From positions 9,548,501 through 9,612,500 of the forward strand of contig CM065386.1 in NCBI GenBank assembly GCA_033060915.1: a stretch of 64,000 nucleotides of DNA, read 5' to 3'. A model generated the notes under the pieces. That model worked only from the letters and a program-made list of their open reading frames with translations, did not search any database and was not told the DNA's origin. The position numbers and the translations under genes were made by a program. Of the stretch, positions 1 to 12,300 are shown piece by piece (positions within the stretch are counted from its first letter, which is position 1; every line of letters begins with the position of its first letter). The stretch comes from Euryodendron excelsum (lineage: Eukaryota; Streptophyta; Magnoliopsida; Ericales; Pentaphylacaceae).

Positions 1-1440
1 TTTTAGTCTTAATATTTATAAATTAAGCCCTAAGTAATTAACTAATTACACTAAAATGCCTAACGGGCAAGGACAGCGCGGGGCGTGAGAAGAATCTAAA
101 TCCATCCCCACCTCCTATACACACATGGGTTTAGTTTTAACACCTCCATCCCCATTTTGAATCCTCCATACAGGGCGAGGTCGGTCGGACCTCCACCTTT
201 CGCGCGGTCCCTCCACTGCCATCCCTAATATAAAATAGCAACAAGTTCCTTAACACTGGCTTCAAATCTGGGTGCTGCAAAGATCAATCAGATTTTCATA
301 GAAAATGAAAGGTCAAAAACTTACACCGCATAATCTAAACCCAACAACCCAATTTCATTTTCTTCTCCAACAATTTTCCCAGCCACCAAACAGAGTCATG
401 GTCACAAAAGGTACTCCAAAAGAATTCCATGAAAATTTCAAAGATTTAAAAGACACAAACAAAAATCCATAGATCAAATTGAAAAGGAAGTAAAAAGGCT
501 AATATGAGATCGAGCTTCAGAAGCTTCACTGACTTCTTGCGGAGCTCTGGATTTTAATCGGAGATTCATTGATGTATTTTATAGGCTAACATGAGTCTTT
601 GTGTCCTCCCAACTGAATACTTTCAGTCGGCTGTAGAAGAGAAACAGGATTAGAGCTTCAAAAGAGGGACTCCAAAAGAGGGAGATTGTAGAGAGTGAGA
701 GCCTACTAGTTGGGTGCGGTCAGGTGTCCGAACGATTTTGATTTTTGTCCTCATTCCATCAAGAAATGGAATGGCTATTCTCACTCTTAAAAAAGGGAAT
801 AACCATTCCAACAAAATGTGGGAATGGCCATTCCTAGGGAATGGGCATTCCAACTTTAAATGGGTGTATATCAAACAAGGGAATGGGAATGCAAGTAGAA
901 ATGGCCATTCCATTCCATTCCATCCCATTTTCTTGTACCAAAAATAGCCTTAGGAATATACATAATCTCGAATGTCATTAAGCTTTTTAATCTTCATTTA
1001 ACTGTTATCAAAACAGCCTTTTGTGATGTTTGCTGATCTCTTCCTCATCCATTAATAAATCTATTCGGTTCTTATTTCTTGCTGCTCTCAACATGATTCT
1101 AGTTTCTAGTCTTCTACATTTTTCTTTTCCCGTATTCTAATAATTTTTACCCCTCTCACCATCTTTTGCAACCTAACAATCAAGCCGCCATATGCCTTCA
1201 TAAGGCTTAGGCTATTGCAATCCCATTATCCCTTCTTCTGGTTATCTTGAATGGGAAAGTTTTTATATTGTTCCATTCTGTGCGGAGAGTTGGTTTACTG
1301 ATAGAGACCAGACATTCTAATGTGCTTGTGGAGTTCTTGTCAGGAAAGAGTTGTAAATTGTATCATGGAAATTAAGTTACTGATTTTTTTTTTTCTTTGG
1401 TTTGTGCCAGAGAATCGTGGAATGAGCCCAAGAGGGTAGA
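1..1440. other. Repeat-like flank, no gene seen
   Basis: No credible gene is visible. About 60-230 is a more GC-rich stretch with CCATCCCCA-type runs, which look like the decayed edge of an interspersed repeat that continues outside the window. About 960-1430 is plain AT-rich sequence leading into the RCC1 remnant. The open frames here are short and arise from low-complexity sequence. Confidence 0.4.
750..932. repeat. GGAATG/CATTCC-rich fold-back repeat
   Basis: The hexamers GGAATG and CATTCC alternate about a dozen times, including near-palindromes such as GGAATGGCCATTCC. Direct and inverted copies are mixed, so a single strand could fold on itself. Two opposed open frames across this stretch come only from the repeat. 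It resembles the terminal part of a small inverted-repeat DNA transposon, but I could not identify clean ends or a target-site duplication. Confidence 0.5.
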
Positions 1441-1464
1441 AGGGTTGGGTTCAAGTAAGAGTTC

Positions 1465-2687
1465 AATCTGCATTTGCATCTGGTGTCATCTCTACAGCAA
1501 TTGGAGAATGATGGCACTTTGGGGTCTGGGGGAATTCCAAGCGTGGACAGCTTGGTCTTGGAAAAGGAATCACTGAGTCTGTTTCACCTTCCCCCGAATT
1601 GAAGCACTTGCTGGAGAAGAGATAGTTAAGGTGTCCTCAAATCATTCTTAAGGAAGAAAAATGTAATACTTATTGCTAACACTGATGTTGCAGTTGACCT
1701 GTGATTAGGTAGTTTCACGTAAAAGTTTCATGAGCTCTGTCTAGCACATTTAGAGTCACTTTTGTCTGATAGGATATTCCTCTTTGTCTGACAGGTATCA
1801 CTAGGCTGGGGACACACTCTGGCACAAACTAAGGATGGAAAGTTGTTTGGATGGGGTTATTCAGCTGATGGTAGATTAGGGACAGATGGGAAAGCCATTG
1901 GAGCCCTCTCCATTGGATTCAAAGTAGTGAAATATCGAAAGCAACACAACTCTCAGAAAATTCAATTCTAGAAGCTGCTGAAAAGTTAGTACTGGAAGGA
2001 ATGGAGAAGGAGAAAGATATGCCTATTATCTGGGAGCCCTGTTTAATCAAAGAACTATATGATTTTGAAGTTGTAGATGTGGCATGTGGGCTTGACCATT
2101 CATTAGTTCTTTGCCGTAAGTACTAATTATCAAAATGCATTTTAGGTATGTAGATGGTTGCATTAACGCGAATTCTATTGTTTTTATTCAGGTGATGGCA
2201 CCCTATTGAGCAGTGGGACAATATATATGGCCAGTTGGGCAAGAGCGATTCAAGATATGGGAAATGCTGCTAGTTGACATAAGCTTCCGTCCAGTTTCTA
2301 TTGCTTCAGGACTTGGCCATTCTTTGGCCATATGCCAAATTGCAAGGTCGGAGGGCACAGAAAAGATACAACTGGGCCTTGTTTCGTGGGGATGGAACCA
2401 GAGTTCTCAGCTTGGAAGGGAAGGCCACGAGAACCTCCCGCTGGTGGTTGAGGAGCTAACAGGGGAAAACCCCTGTTTCAGTGTCCGGAGGCCGTGCACA
2501 TAACCATTGCCCTGACATCTAAAGGGGAGGTATGGGCTTGGGGCAGTGGTAAAAATGGGAGGCTGGGTTGGGTTAGGTAGCTCCTTTGATGAAGTTGAAC
2601 CAAAGTTGGTTGATTATTTGGAAGGTTTCTGAGGTTTTGCAAGCTGTGTCAGGCTTTGATCATAATCTTGTCCTGGTTGCTGAATAA
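1465..2687 (+). pseudogene. RCC1-repeat (UVR8-like) pseudogene
   Basis: Three coding-like blocks (about 1465-1630, 1799-2115 and 2192-2687) encode RCC1 beta-propeller blade motifs: SLGWGHTLAQTKDG, FGWGYSADGRLG, VACGLDHSLVLC, GLGHSLAICQ, VSWGWNQSSQLG and VSGFDHNLVLVAE before a stop. Introns with plausible borders separate the blocks (acceptor just before 1799, a donor near 2115). The frame is broken repeatedly: near 1525, between 1900 and 1965, near 2210-2250, near 2485 and near 2565. RCC1-family proteins include chromatin-bound exchange factors and the UV-B receptor UVR8. This copy covers fewer blades than the usual seven. I read it as a degraded gene copy, since an assembly problem would need many errors. 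Confidence 0.75.
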
Positions 2688-3785
2688 TGTAGCCTGAACA
2701 GAAGGACCCTAATTGATTTATTCTCAGCTCTCTCTCTCTCTCTCTCTATATAATATATATATATATATATATGCACGTTTTTATATATTCCTTAATTGGA
2801 GGGGATTGTTCGTCCCTTTAGAGCCAAACTTTAGATCTAAAAAGAAAGGTATTCTCACTTGTCTCGATCTTTTTCTCTGCATTCCAAGAGAAAAGACCTT
2901 TCTATTTTTCTTTTAGTTTTTACTTAGAATGACCTGGTGATCAGCTTTTGTAAATACCTATGAATTGGCAAAAGGAAGCAGGTTAGAGCCTAGAAGTTTA
3001 AAGGAGGCAGCTTTTTTTTACCAGGTAATAGGCACAGTTTTAATATGCATGTAGGTTTTGTGTAGATGAATAGAATTTTGGATTTCTTTTTCTTTTTTTA
3101 TTTTTTACCATCAAATTGAACACAAGTGAGCAGCCTAGGAAGTGGCCTCTTTCCGGCTTCTGAACATGTTTTCATGTGTGACCAATACCATGGATTCACT
3201 GCATTGGAATATGGTTACTCAATTTTTCAACCATAACAACTGCAGTTTTGTGTTTTCATTGCCTGGTAATTTCCTTTATCCCCCATTCAGTTGAGCAAAT
3301 AATCATTGTTACCATTCATGAAGGACGCACAAAATGAGATGTCTTAGTAGAACAGTTAGCAAAGACAATTTGGAATTTTGGACATTGGAGAAGTGAGTAC
3401 ATAAAGTGCCACGGCGGATCAATGCCAGCCTCAGTTATTGCTACCCGAAACACCAAAATCTCGTGCCACCACAACTCTTGCGCAGTCGTGCTCCTTTCCA
3501 AAATCCAATTGAGCAAATGGGGAACCGATGACAATGAGAGCCAAGCACTTCCAAAACACCCCCAAGAAACATCATCTAAAATAAGCATAGGAGCAGTATG
3601 AGACTAGGAATTTCATGATATATAAATTAGGTATATTCCTCAGGAACTTTGAGATGAGGATGAACCATTTCTTAAGTTTGACATATAAACCTTAAGGGGG
3701 TCACAACATATCAACAACCATACCATCAGAAACAAGGCTGTTTTTTGTGAATCCATATAGCATGAAGGATAACAATATTAAAGGT
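2688..3785. other. Intergenic, microsatellite, no gene
   Basis: A (CT)n run followed by a (TA)n run lies at about 2728-2772, just behind the RCC1 remnant. The rest is AT-rich. A 90-codon minus-strand frame at 3316-3588 contains Trp-rich wording faintly like plant retroelement RNase H regions, but I could not anchor any motif and do not call it. Confidence 0.4.
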
Positions 3786-4563
3786 TCAATAAGGGGACTC
3801 GAAATCCTTGTCCGACCAAGAAAATTCCAGGCATTGTTTCAGCTATTCTTTAAAAAATTATTCTTCACTCGTTATCATCCAAAAGAACCAGCAAGGGAAA
3901 AAGAAGTATAGTAGGTGCAATTCAAGTACCTCAGAAGTTTTTTCAGGACTGTCATCCAATTGTTTATCATCTTCTATGTCTACCTCCAAGATTTCCTGAT
4001 ACAGGCATGTCAGCACCATCGATTTAGCAAGAAACTCCCATGCTAAGAATTTATTCCTACCAAATATGCATATATATATAGATAGATAGTGGCTTACAGG
4101 GATCCTCTGCTTCAAGTAATTTGCAAGTCTGTCTAAGACAGTTGATCTCTTGTGCCAAAACCGACCTTTGAGGCTAATCTTCACAAATGGTCCATCCAAT
4201 TCAGCAAGTTCTGCTATTCCTACAGTTTTTTATCTTTGCATTTGTACGATTGTTACACAATAAGAATGCAGAAAGGAAAAAAAGGCTATATGCACCTTGA
4301 CGAGTTCAGTCACCTGTCATGCCAACTGATGCGTCAAAGATCTGTCCAAACTGCCAACACACAAGCCCCACAAAAATTCAATCAGCAAAGACATACGATA
4401 GGGAGAATTGATGATACATATATATATGTACTTGCCTCAACTCGAGCATCGGCCAAGACCTGCTTAACGTTGTCCTCTGTCAAGTCGAGCGGTGGAAGGG
4501 ATGCTGAAATTAACCCGGTGGCATGGCGTGGTGAGAGCTTGTGAGGGTCTTTGCTTTCTCCAT
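3786..4563 (-). CDS. NifU C-terminal-like domain protein lacking the Cys pair
   Basis: Five minus-strand exons fit: 4436-4563, 4314-4350, 4098-4219, 3930-3995 and 3786-3806. The joined product reads LDLTEDNVKQVLADARVE, then FGQIFDASVGMTG, ELAELDGPFVKISLKGRFW, LANYLKQRIPEILEVDIED and ends DDSPEKTSEDFESPY. Pattern and spacing match the NifU/NFU C-terminal domain (DG.V.V.L.G, then RIPEI..V), whose CxxC carries an Fe-S cluster. Here that site is FWHKRST with no cysteine. The first intron has a GC donor (AG|GCAAGT). Exon 1 does not stay in frame: from the ATG at 4561-4563 one base is missing before the domain, while a longer upstream frame (to 4781) has one base too many. A plastid transit peptide is likely but unproven. 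The domain assignment is firm; the N-terminus and function are not. Confidence 0.6.
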
Positions 4564-7500
4564 CTCAGTAAAACCTTTGGCCGCCTGAAACTACTGATTT
4601 CATTCATTTGTTCTGCCATCTTCATGGCGCGAAAATTTGCACTGAGATAGGGAGGAGAAGGGACTGGTGGTAATGGGAATTGACGGTGGTAGCCATGGAG
4701 TAAAAGCTCCTGAGGCATCTTTATTTTCCTTTCTTTTCCTTCTTGTGTTACCTTCCATAGTGGCCGTGCTGTCGTTATCACTTATCTTCTCGTTCTGCAA
4801 AGGAGTGGTTGGTCAGTCTTGAGCCAGCCTGATTAACCCTATCCCATCTTGGGTTGGGTTTGACATGCATTGTTCTTGGAAAGTCCAAAATCCAAACATG
4901 CCCTATCCATCCCAAAGGCAACATGGGTACCCAAACCCACCAAATCAGTGCATGGATGAAGATGGGGGACGGGTCAGAGACAGTTTTTTTCTAAAAAAAA
5001 GTAAAAGAAAAAAAACCATAAGGGTGGCCCATACGTCAGCTGATCTCAAGTTCGATCTCTCATCGTACCGACCGAGGGGAGAGGTGAAAATTTTTAATGT
5101 AATCTCACACAATATTTGAACCTTCTTGAATCGAACCATCTTTGTCCCCATTTAGTCCATATTTTTAAGTCTTGATGTTATGGAAGGTCCAAAATAATTT
5201 GATCATGATTATGAGTTTTTGGCAATCGCTGTCCAATTTAATTAATGTGCTTAGCTTTGACAGGCCATAAATAAACCTCTAATTGCTTGATTAATCCATA
5301 AGATGCTTGAGGATCCATGCTTGCTTGGGTTGATGCTTTGGATGAATCAATATTTCTCTTTGAAACCTACATTTTAAGCAACAATTTCGTTTTGATTGGG
5401 GGTGAATGAATGAAAGTGCATGTCTGGTCTCATCTATTTTTTATACTTTGCCATTTGGAGGGGAACAGCATACTTGTACCACCAACTTTAATACAATATC
5501 AGGAAGCATGTGCCTTGAAGATTGGCTTCTGTAATTCATGGCTTATTTATTGCAAGAACCACCATTTCATGAGTTTTTAAGGTTTTCACATTATATATTA
5601 GTAAATTGCTTAAATACTGATTGAACAACATTGTTTTGTAAGACTCGTGCCAGTTGCCACAAAGACATAAAATATTGCTAATCAAGTCTTTCTCACACAA
5701 CTTGGGTGAGCCTAGTAGAGATAAGAACAAGCTGTAAATAGAGATGTCTTGAGTTTAAAACTTTACAACTCTATTAGGGCCAAGAGATTTATCTCTTGTG
5801 ATTCCTTTAATCCTGCATAAATTACCTGCTTTTGACCAGATCGGAAGATATCTTAGATAGATATTGACATGATAATTAGTTTTCGTTGTGGTATGCTTGT
5901 AATTATCCCATAACTAATTGCAAGGTAAAAGAGCTATGAGACAGCCAAAACACATATAACTTGGCAGCTTCCACATTTCATTTTATTCTTTTTTTTCTTT
6001 TCTTTTCCATCTCTAAATCCTTAATCCAAATACAACATGAATGTCCTTTCTGCAGTGAAAAACATTTGTAATTCAACAGACCAACTTAACTGCTGAGACT
6101 ACCACCAAGATCCTGCAGGATAACAAAGGCTCACCACAAATTAGAGTTGAACAAGGCCTATGGTGCACTAAAAAGAACATGGGATGAACCAATTGGAACT
6201 GGCTGAAATGCTTAAGAGATCTTTCAATTTGAAGCAAAGAGAAGTTATCGAAGCTGAGGCTCAACGCGCGGAAGCTCGGGAAAAGGATTTATCATGAAAT
6301 TGCAGTGATTGTGTCAAGTTTGGAAAAAAAACATCACACAGATACCTTGGTGGATATGGTCTTCTGTGAATTTTGTTAAAGCTTGTTTAGGAGTACTAAA
6401 ATTCAATTAGTCAGTTTCACAGGCCAATTTGCGAAAAAATTTATGATCGTTTACGGTTCTAGTTATCATATATCAGCACAAGTTAGTGGAATTGATTTTG
6501 TAGAGACTGAAACAGAGCAAGCCATTTCTCAATGACACTGCTAGAACATCCCTACTCCCAAAAAATATTGGCATGTATCTAAACCAAGTTGGTGAATAAA
6601 TGATTCCAAAACTCCGTACGTCTTCATATCGATGAATGGGACTTTCGAGCTAACACGAGTTGAATAATGGACCAATCAAGTGTCCTTGCTCTTGGCTCAA
6701 TCAACATGACAACAACTAAACAAACTTCCACTAGGCTTAATCAAATTAAGAGGGAAAATGACACTTCGGTATATGTCCTTCTTCTTCTGCATTATTTTTA
6801 TTTTATTTTTTGGCTACAAGACTCTCTCGAGCACGTGCAAAGCCAGCATCTACAAAAAATATATAAGCTTTTTTTATTTTTATTTTTTTACTAATTGAGT
6901 GTCCAGACTAGTTTGCACACACCTCAACTAATCTTGAGACTTGTGCAATCCCCACGTCATATACAAACCAAATAATTATTAGATCAAAAGCCATGAGAAT
7001 AGCTCTAAGAAGTTGATAGCATCTAAAATTACATAAATGATAACCGGTCACAAAGGGACATGAGAAATAATCGAACTTGAGACTACATACTTAAGTATAT
7101 TCTTTTAATTACTTTTTAGTGCGTCTTCCACACATTCATTAGATTGCAATGTGGCCACGTCAATGCCATTATCTAAACTCTGCAAGTGTTAGTCACACAG
7201 CTCCATTCAAGTTGCATGATACAACCACCTACACCAAATTGGGGACCGAAGGAAAGTACACCAAACTGTATTTTTGTTCTAAAATACAAAATTCTTATTC
7301 AAATTTCAACCACGGCGTTATATACATATAGAAATTTTGTTTTTTAATTTTTCTGAAACCCCTAATGACTATGTGAGAGAGAGTTGCCTTAAAAGAGATG
7401 AAAGAGACCCATAATAATGGAGAGAGAGAAAGCTAAGGGAGTTATCCATGCACTTGGGAAAGCGTGGCCGGCCTTGATGGGCATTCAATGCTTCACCACC

Positions 7501-7616
7501 CACCTCACCTAAAGTCCATTAATAAGTATTGAGGGCAAAGCTCTTTCTTCCTCTCCCTATCTTGTACCAGAAGTCTCCTCCATACACAGCCTAAGTGAGA
7601 AAGATAGAGAACTAGA
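4564..7616. other. Intergenic, no convincing gene
   Basis: About 3 kb of AT-rich sequence. A repeat-like segment near 5020-5145 carries words resembling a pol III B box (AGTTCGATCTC and, on the minus strand, GGTTCGATTC) but no convincing A box. A short coding-like remnant at 6184-6297 is listed separately. Homopyrimidine/homopurine runs lie near 5985-6010 and 6860-6890. The segment 7370-7616 is probably promoter and leader of the CASP-like gene. Confidence 0.4.
6184..6297 (+). pseudogene. Possible coding remnant, alpha-helical tail
   Basis: A 37-codon frame starting MNQLELAEMLKR and running through VIEAEAQRAEAREKDLS to a TGA has strong charged, helix-like composition unlike its surroundings. 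Upstream, in another frame, about 6145-6180 reads ELNKAYGALKRTW, which looks like the preceding part of the same protein separated by a frame slip. I do not recognise the family. It may be the broken 3' end of a gene or a captured exon. Confidence 0.25.
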
Positions 7617-8674
7617 ATGATGGCGGACAATAGAGAGAAAAGTGGTGCAGTGGTAGCTGGAAGCTCTCCAATGGAGTTGGGCCCACCAAGGGACGAGGCA
7701 GGAAGCACCAGCATGCGCACGGCCGAGACATTGCTGCGTCTGCTGCCAATGGGTCTATGCATAGCAGCACTCGTGGTCATGCTCAAGAACTCTCAGACTA
7801 ATGACTTTGGTTCTCTCTCTTACTCCAACCTCGGAGCTTTCAGGTAGGTATCATTTCTCCCCCTTGCAAGGTACAAAAAATTGTCCAGATCATTCCTATC
7901 TTCATAAATTTTAGTCGATGAACTTCATGCAAAAAAAATAATAAAATTTTTTTGTTGTGGCCCACTATTCTAGAACACAGCTTGAAATCAAGGGTATCAA
8001 AAAACATTTAAATTTGAAATTTTTTTTACCTGCACTTGATTATCTCAAGTTGGTTTTCAGAACCCTTGATCCATTCAACAGACCGTCAAACATACAAGTT
8101 AATTATGAAAAAAATAGATCTCTTCTACTTGCATTTTGAGTACAATTTAGTGACAATATATCATGTAGAGGCTGATTTTGAACACTCAGGTACCTGGTGC
8201 ATGCCAACGGCATCTGCGCCTGGCTACTCCCTTCTCTCGGCCGTGGTTGCAGCTGTGCCTCGACCCTCCACCATGTCTCGCGCCTGGACCTTCTTCCTCC
8301 TTGATCAGGTTAGCCAATCTTCTTCAGACTCTCATACCTGATAGAAAAATAAAAAGTAAAATCAAATAACATACTGGCCATTGTGATTATATTGTGTGTA
8401 GGTACTAACCTATATAATACTTGCTGCCGGAGCTGTTTCGACGGAGGTGGTTTACTTGGCCTACAAGGGAGATGAAGCCATCACATGGAGTGTGGCTTGT
8501 GGGTCGTTTGGTGGGTTCTGTAGGAAGGCCACGGCATCCATAGCCATCACCTTCGTCGTGGTGCTTTGCTACGCAGCTCTCTCACTCATCTCCTCCTACA
8601 GACTCTTCAGCAAATACGATGCGCCTGTTGGCTACAACAGCAAGGGAATCGAAATTGCTGCCTTCCGGAGCTGA
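7617..8674 (+). CDS. CASP-like membrane protein (CASPL2 type), apparent frameshift
   Basis: Three exons (7617-7843, 8190-8308, 8402-8674) give a protein of about 205 residues, normal for CASP-like proteins. These are four-helix membrane proteins related to those that scaffold the Casparian strip domain. Visible parts: a polar N-terminus, helix 1 ([19 protein letters not shown]), the exon junction [16 protein letters not shown], helix 2 ([13 protein letters not shown]), helix 3 ([19 protein letters not shown] with conserved DQ just before) and helix 4 ([19 protein letters not shown]), ending with an APVGYNSK tail. The FRYL-NG-C-Y pattern points to the CASPL2 branch. Exon 2 carries one extra base near 8219-8221: HANGIC and GYSLLS lie in different frames, and removing one base restores both. 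The gene is therefore either recently inactivated or mis-sequenced here. The ATGATG start follows a short leader. Confidence 0.8.
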
Positions 8675-9332
8675 TCTTGCCGTCGTCCTTTAGCCGAACC
8701 TCTTTGTGTTTTTACCACTTCTATGTGAAATGAAGAACTTTAATAACATCTGAGAATGAGACAATGTATGCTTTGCAGACTCTGATATGAACAAGTTCGG
8801 CTAAAGCTTTGAGCTATTGTTGAAGTCTATATTTTGCTGTTTCTCATGCTCGATCATGGACAAGCAATGCTTGGACTGTTTGATTAGACCAATACGCTTG
8901 CAATGTTCCAGATCGTGAGGTTCAATGTAGGACCCTAACAGATATCGAACTACACTACCTACCTGTCATTGCAACAAAGAAATCTTATGCATCTGCCAGG
9001 CAAAAGAACAATATGATTATATTAATGAAAATTCCGTGGGCTACACCAACTAGGCGCACAAGTTGGTGATAACAATCTCACAGAGGGTACCTGCAAGAGA
9101 AATAGTAAAAGGGGCTGTGATATTTTAAAAGAAAATAAAACTTTGATGCTCGCAAAATCATCTCTGATACAATCGCAAAACCATTGAAATCATGACTTAA
9201 TCTAACATCCATAGGGAACTATTAGTTACATCCATTCCCATTACGAAATGATATAGACAAAATCAACCATCAAGTCTTAGACATGCTTTTTTTTTTCATA
9301 TCAACTTTGTCGGGGGCACCTTCCTTGCATCT
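8675..9332. other. Intergenic between converging genes
   Basis: Contains the 3' flank of the CASP-like gene and the 3' flank of the minus-strand NRPB12 gene. No frame or structure of note was seen. Confidence 0.4.
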
Positions 9333-12300
9333 TCAGCGTGCTTCATACTGAACAACTGCAGCAAACATAGTAGTATTTATCAATAGCAACTCCCAAGAAA
9401 AATCAAGTAAAAACTATAACGACGCATCCACACCAAGGCTGAGCTTCTGTGGTCAAATTATGGAATTAAGAAAAGTTGGAGCCTTTCGTCATCAACCAAG
9501 CAATTAATGATACCCCCAAGAAAGTTGTGTAACTAGAAGCCTTTCATATTATGATGTTAACTCTATCCAACTTCTTCCAATGACATTTTGTGTTTATATA
9601 GTGACCATCAACAAATTTGATTTTTCCCTTCATGCATATTAGCCTCTCATATAGATGCTTAGACTCCTATTGGATGCAAAAAAATAGAGAATATTGACAT
9701 ATTTTGAAAGCAAGAGAGGTTAAATATTTTAGAAGAGGGCACATTCTATTTCAAATACATAAAACTTTGCCTGGAAATTGCAAAACATTCACATGTTGAG
9801 AACTTCTCTCACACGAAATAGATGGTTCTCACAAATTATATGAGGGCTTATTTTTTACTTATGACCAAATTTCACTAGATGTCTAGACTCTAGACACCCA
9901 AAATACATTGGAGTAACAATATAATAGAGTATAACTAGGATATCAGTTTACTGAAAAAAGGGAATATAACCAAGAGTAGCTACTCAGAGAATCAGACACT
10001 AGATTAATGCATTGGCTAAACTCTACTTGTAGACTTGAAGTAGGCCTCTGGCCAACTCCAACATACTGGTCTGGTGCATCTACCAAGTACTAATTGTTTA
10101 TACTACATAAGATATTTACAGATACCAAAAAATAAAAATGCTTCTACAACTCTCCTAGATAATGAAGATCACTTCTAAACAGCAAGAAATAAATTAGAAA
10201 CTCAAAAATATTACAAATATATATATACAAATAAAACTTTGAGCATGACATACTAGTATTATCCCAAAATTGTAAGAATTAACTATAGTCTATGGCCCAA
10301 GGTCACCCAAAGATTTTCTTTATTTTGCTACAAGAATATCTTAAAATCAATAACTATCCCAGATTTCCAAATAACACTTCATGAATTAACAGGCTATTAA
10401 AAGAAATGGCTTGTGTCCCAAAAATCCAGACAAGATCCAATAATATGCTTTTCGGACAAAAACTGTTGTTTCAAATGCCCCCGCTGTTCCTGAAAAAAAG
10501 TCTCATGAATGCTAACTTCACATAGGCTTAAAGAATTTTAAGCATAACCAAACGGTCATGTAGGTATAAATCCAGCAGTTCTCCCATCAATATTGCCATT
10601 GAGGACTACGAATACTCCTAAAGCTCATGTTAATTCTTTATAACACCTCACTAGCCTTACAACTCTGTTTAAGCAAGCCTAATCACGCTTGTTACCAAGT
10701 TTCATGAGACATATTCATGACAATATACAATCATCCAACCTTTAATAAAGGCATAAAGCAATAAGAGAAAACACATGAAATTATAGCTGATTCCTGGCTT
10801 TGTGATGATGGTCAACTTTTCTTCTATCACCTCTTTCATCAGACAACACTTGTGGTGAGGATATACTTCTACAATTGCTAATACCAGTTCTGCTGTCTAA
10901 ATGCATAATTGAGCCAGGTTAGTGGCACACTGAACCAATATTCTTTTGTCAGGCAATTGAATTCCAAACTTTCCTTGACTTTCACCTAACATAACCAATG
11001 GGATAAGCTCAGGTAATTCCAGTCGCTTTTTTTATTTTTTGTATTAACCTGGCCAAAGTTCTAATGTGCATAAACATGCATTCGCAACCCTAATCATGAT
11101 GACCACCAGGTTGTTCGAGTCATGTCATCTGAAGACTGCACCTAAGATATCATGCTAACCTGTCCTAGTTCTCCATTTGAACGTGCCAAGTTTATTTAAG
11201 ATTGACATGCAGAGACAAAAGGATATTCCAAGAAACATTGCATCATGAATTGTATTCCAAATTTACTTAGCCTAAGCTACATAGCAAGGTATTTTCCCTG
11301 CAGGAGAGTGTTGACATTGCAACATAATGAGGCTCAGTTGATTGACAAATGGAAGTTCGGAATAAAAAATAAGGGATGTTCAGAAAACTTCAGCTCATTA
11401 CGAAACCATAGAGATCTTGTTTCTGCCAGTGATTTCCAGTGATCATGAATAACCTCATCATAGCATCATCTCTCCAGAAATAATTTTTCCATCGAGTCAA
11501 CAACATCAAATGACTAGTCCCATCAAAGTGCTGATCCAGAGAACAAGGGAGCCAACAGTGCAAGAAACTAAAACTAGCAACTTGTGCAAATAAGGAGTCA
11601 CAACTGCCAACCAGTTTCTCGGAGAGCAATGATGTAACTGTAACATAATAAAAGTAAATAAAAAAAAGTCCATTGAGAAGAGGATTACTTCTACGGGTTC
11701 GCTTCTTGTACAAGATGCGGTAACCACACTCTCGGCATTGAATCACATCACCCGGCTTCAGAGTGTTTTCCTGCCCGCAGTCTACATTATAAATTAATTT
11801 GTTCAGTTATCAAGGACCAATATCCGAGGGCTGTACAAAGCAAACATGTTAAAGACATACCACCCCTCTACGCATATAAATATTCAAATTCCCAAAATCC
11901 TGGAAAACAGTCTATAGACAAATATGGATACATACATATATATGTATATCAGTATAACTAATCGTATCGTAGAAATTGCATTGTGTAGTTCACTTTTTTC
12001 TTGCTGGCCTGAATAAAAGCAAGAAACATGTTTCCTGATTATTATTCCTTACTCTCAAAGAGTTTCTACATCAAATTAATATCTCTGCTCTCTCTCTCTC
12101 TCTCTCACGCACACCACCTCCGAGTTCACCCTTTATACAATTATACAGGCAATCAAATGGTAGGTAGGACTTCGTCAGAGAAAACAAATTTTCTTTTTTT
12201 TATTTTGAACTACAGGTTTTTTCCATGCATATCTATATGGGTGTATATAATTAAGCAAATATGAATAAGTAGACCGTACAAGTTCACAATGTTATAGCCC

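Noticed and set aside
5040..5145. tRNA or SINE suggested by B-box-like words
   Set aside because: No matching A box at the right distance, no cloverleaf pairing seen and no poly-A or poly-T end.
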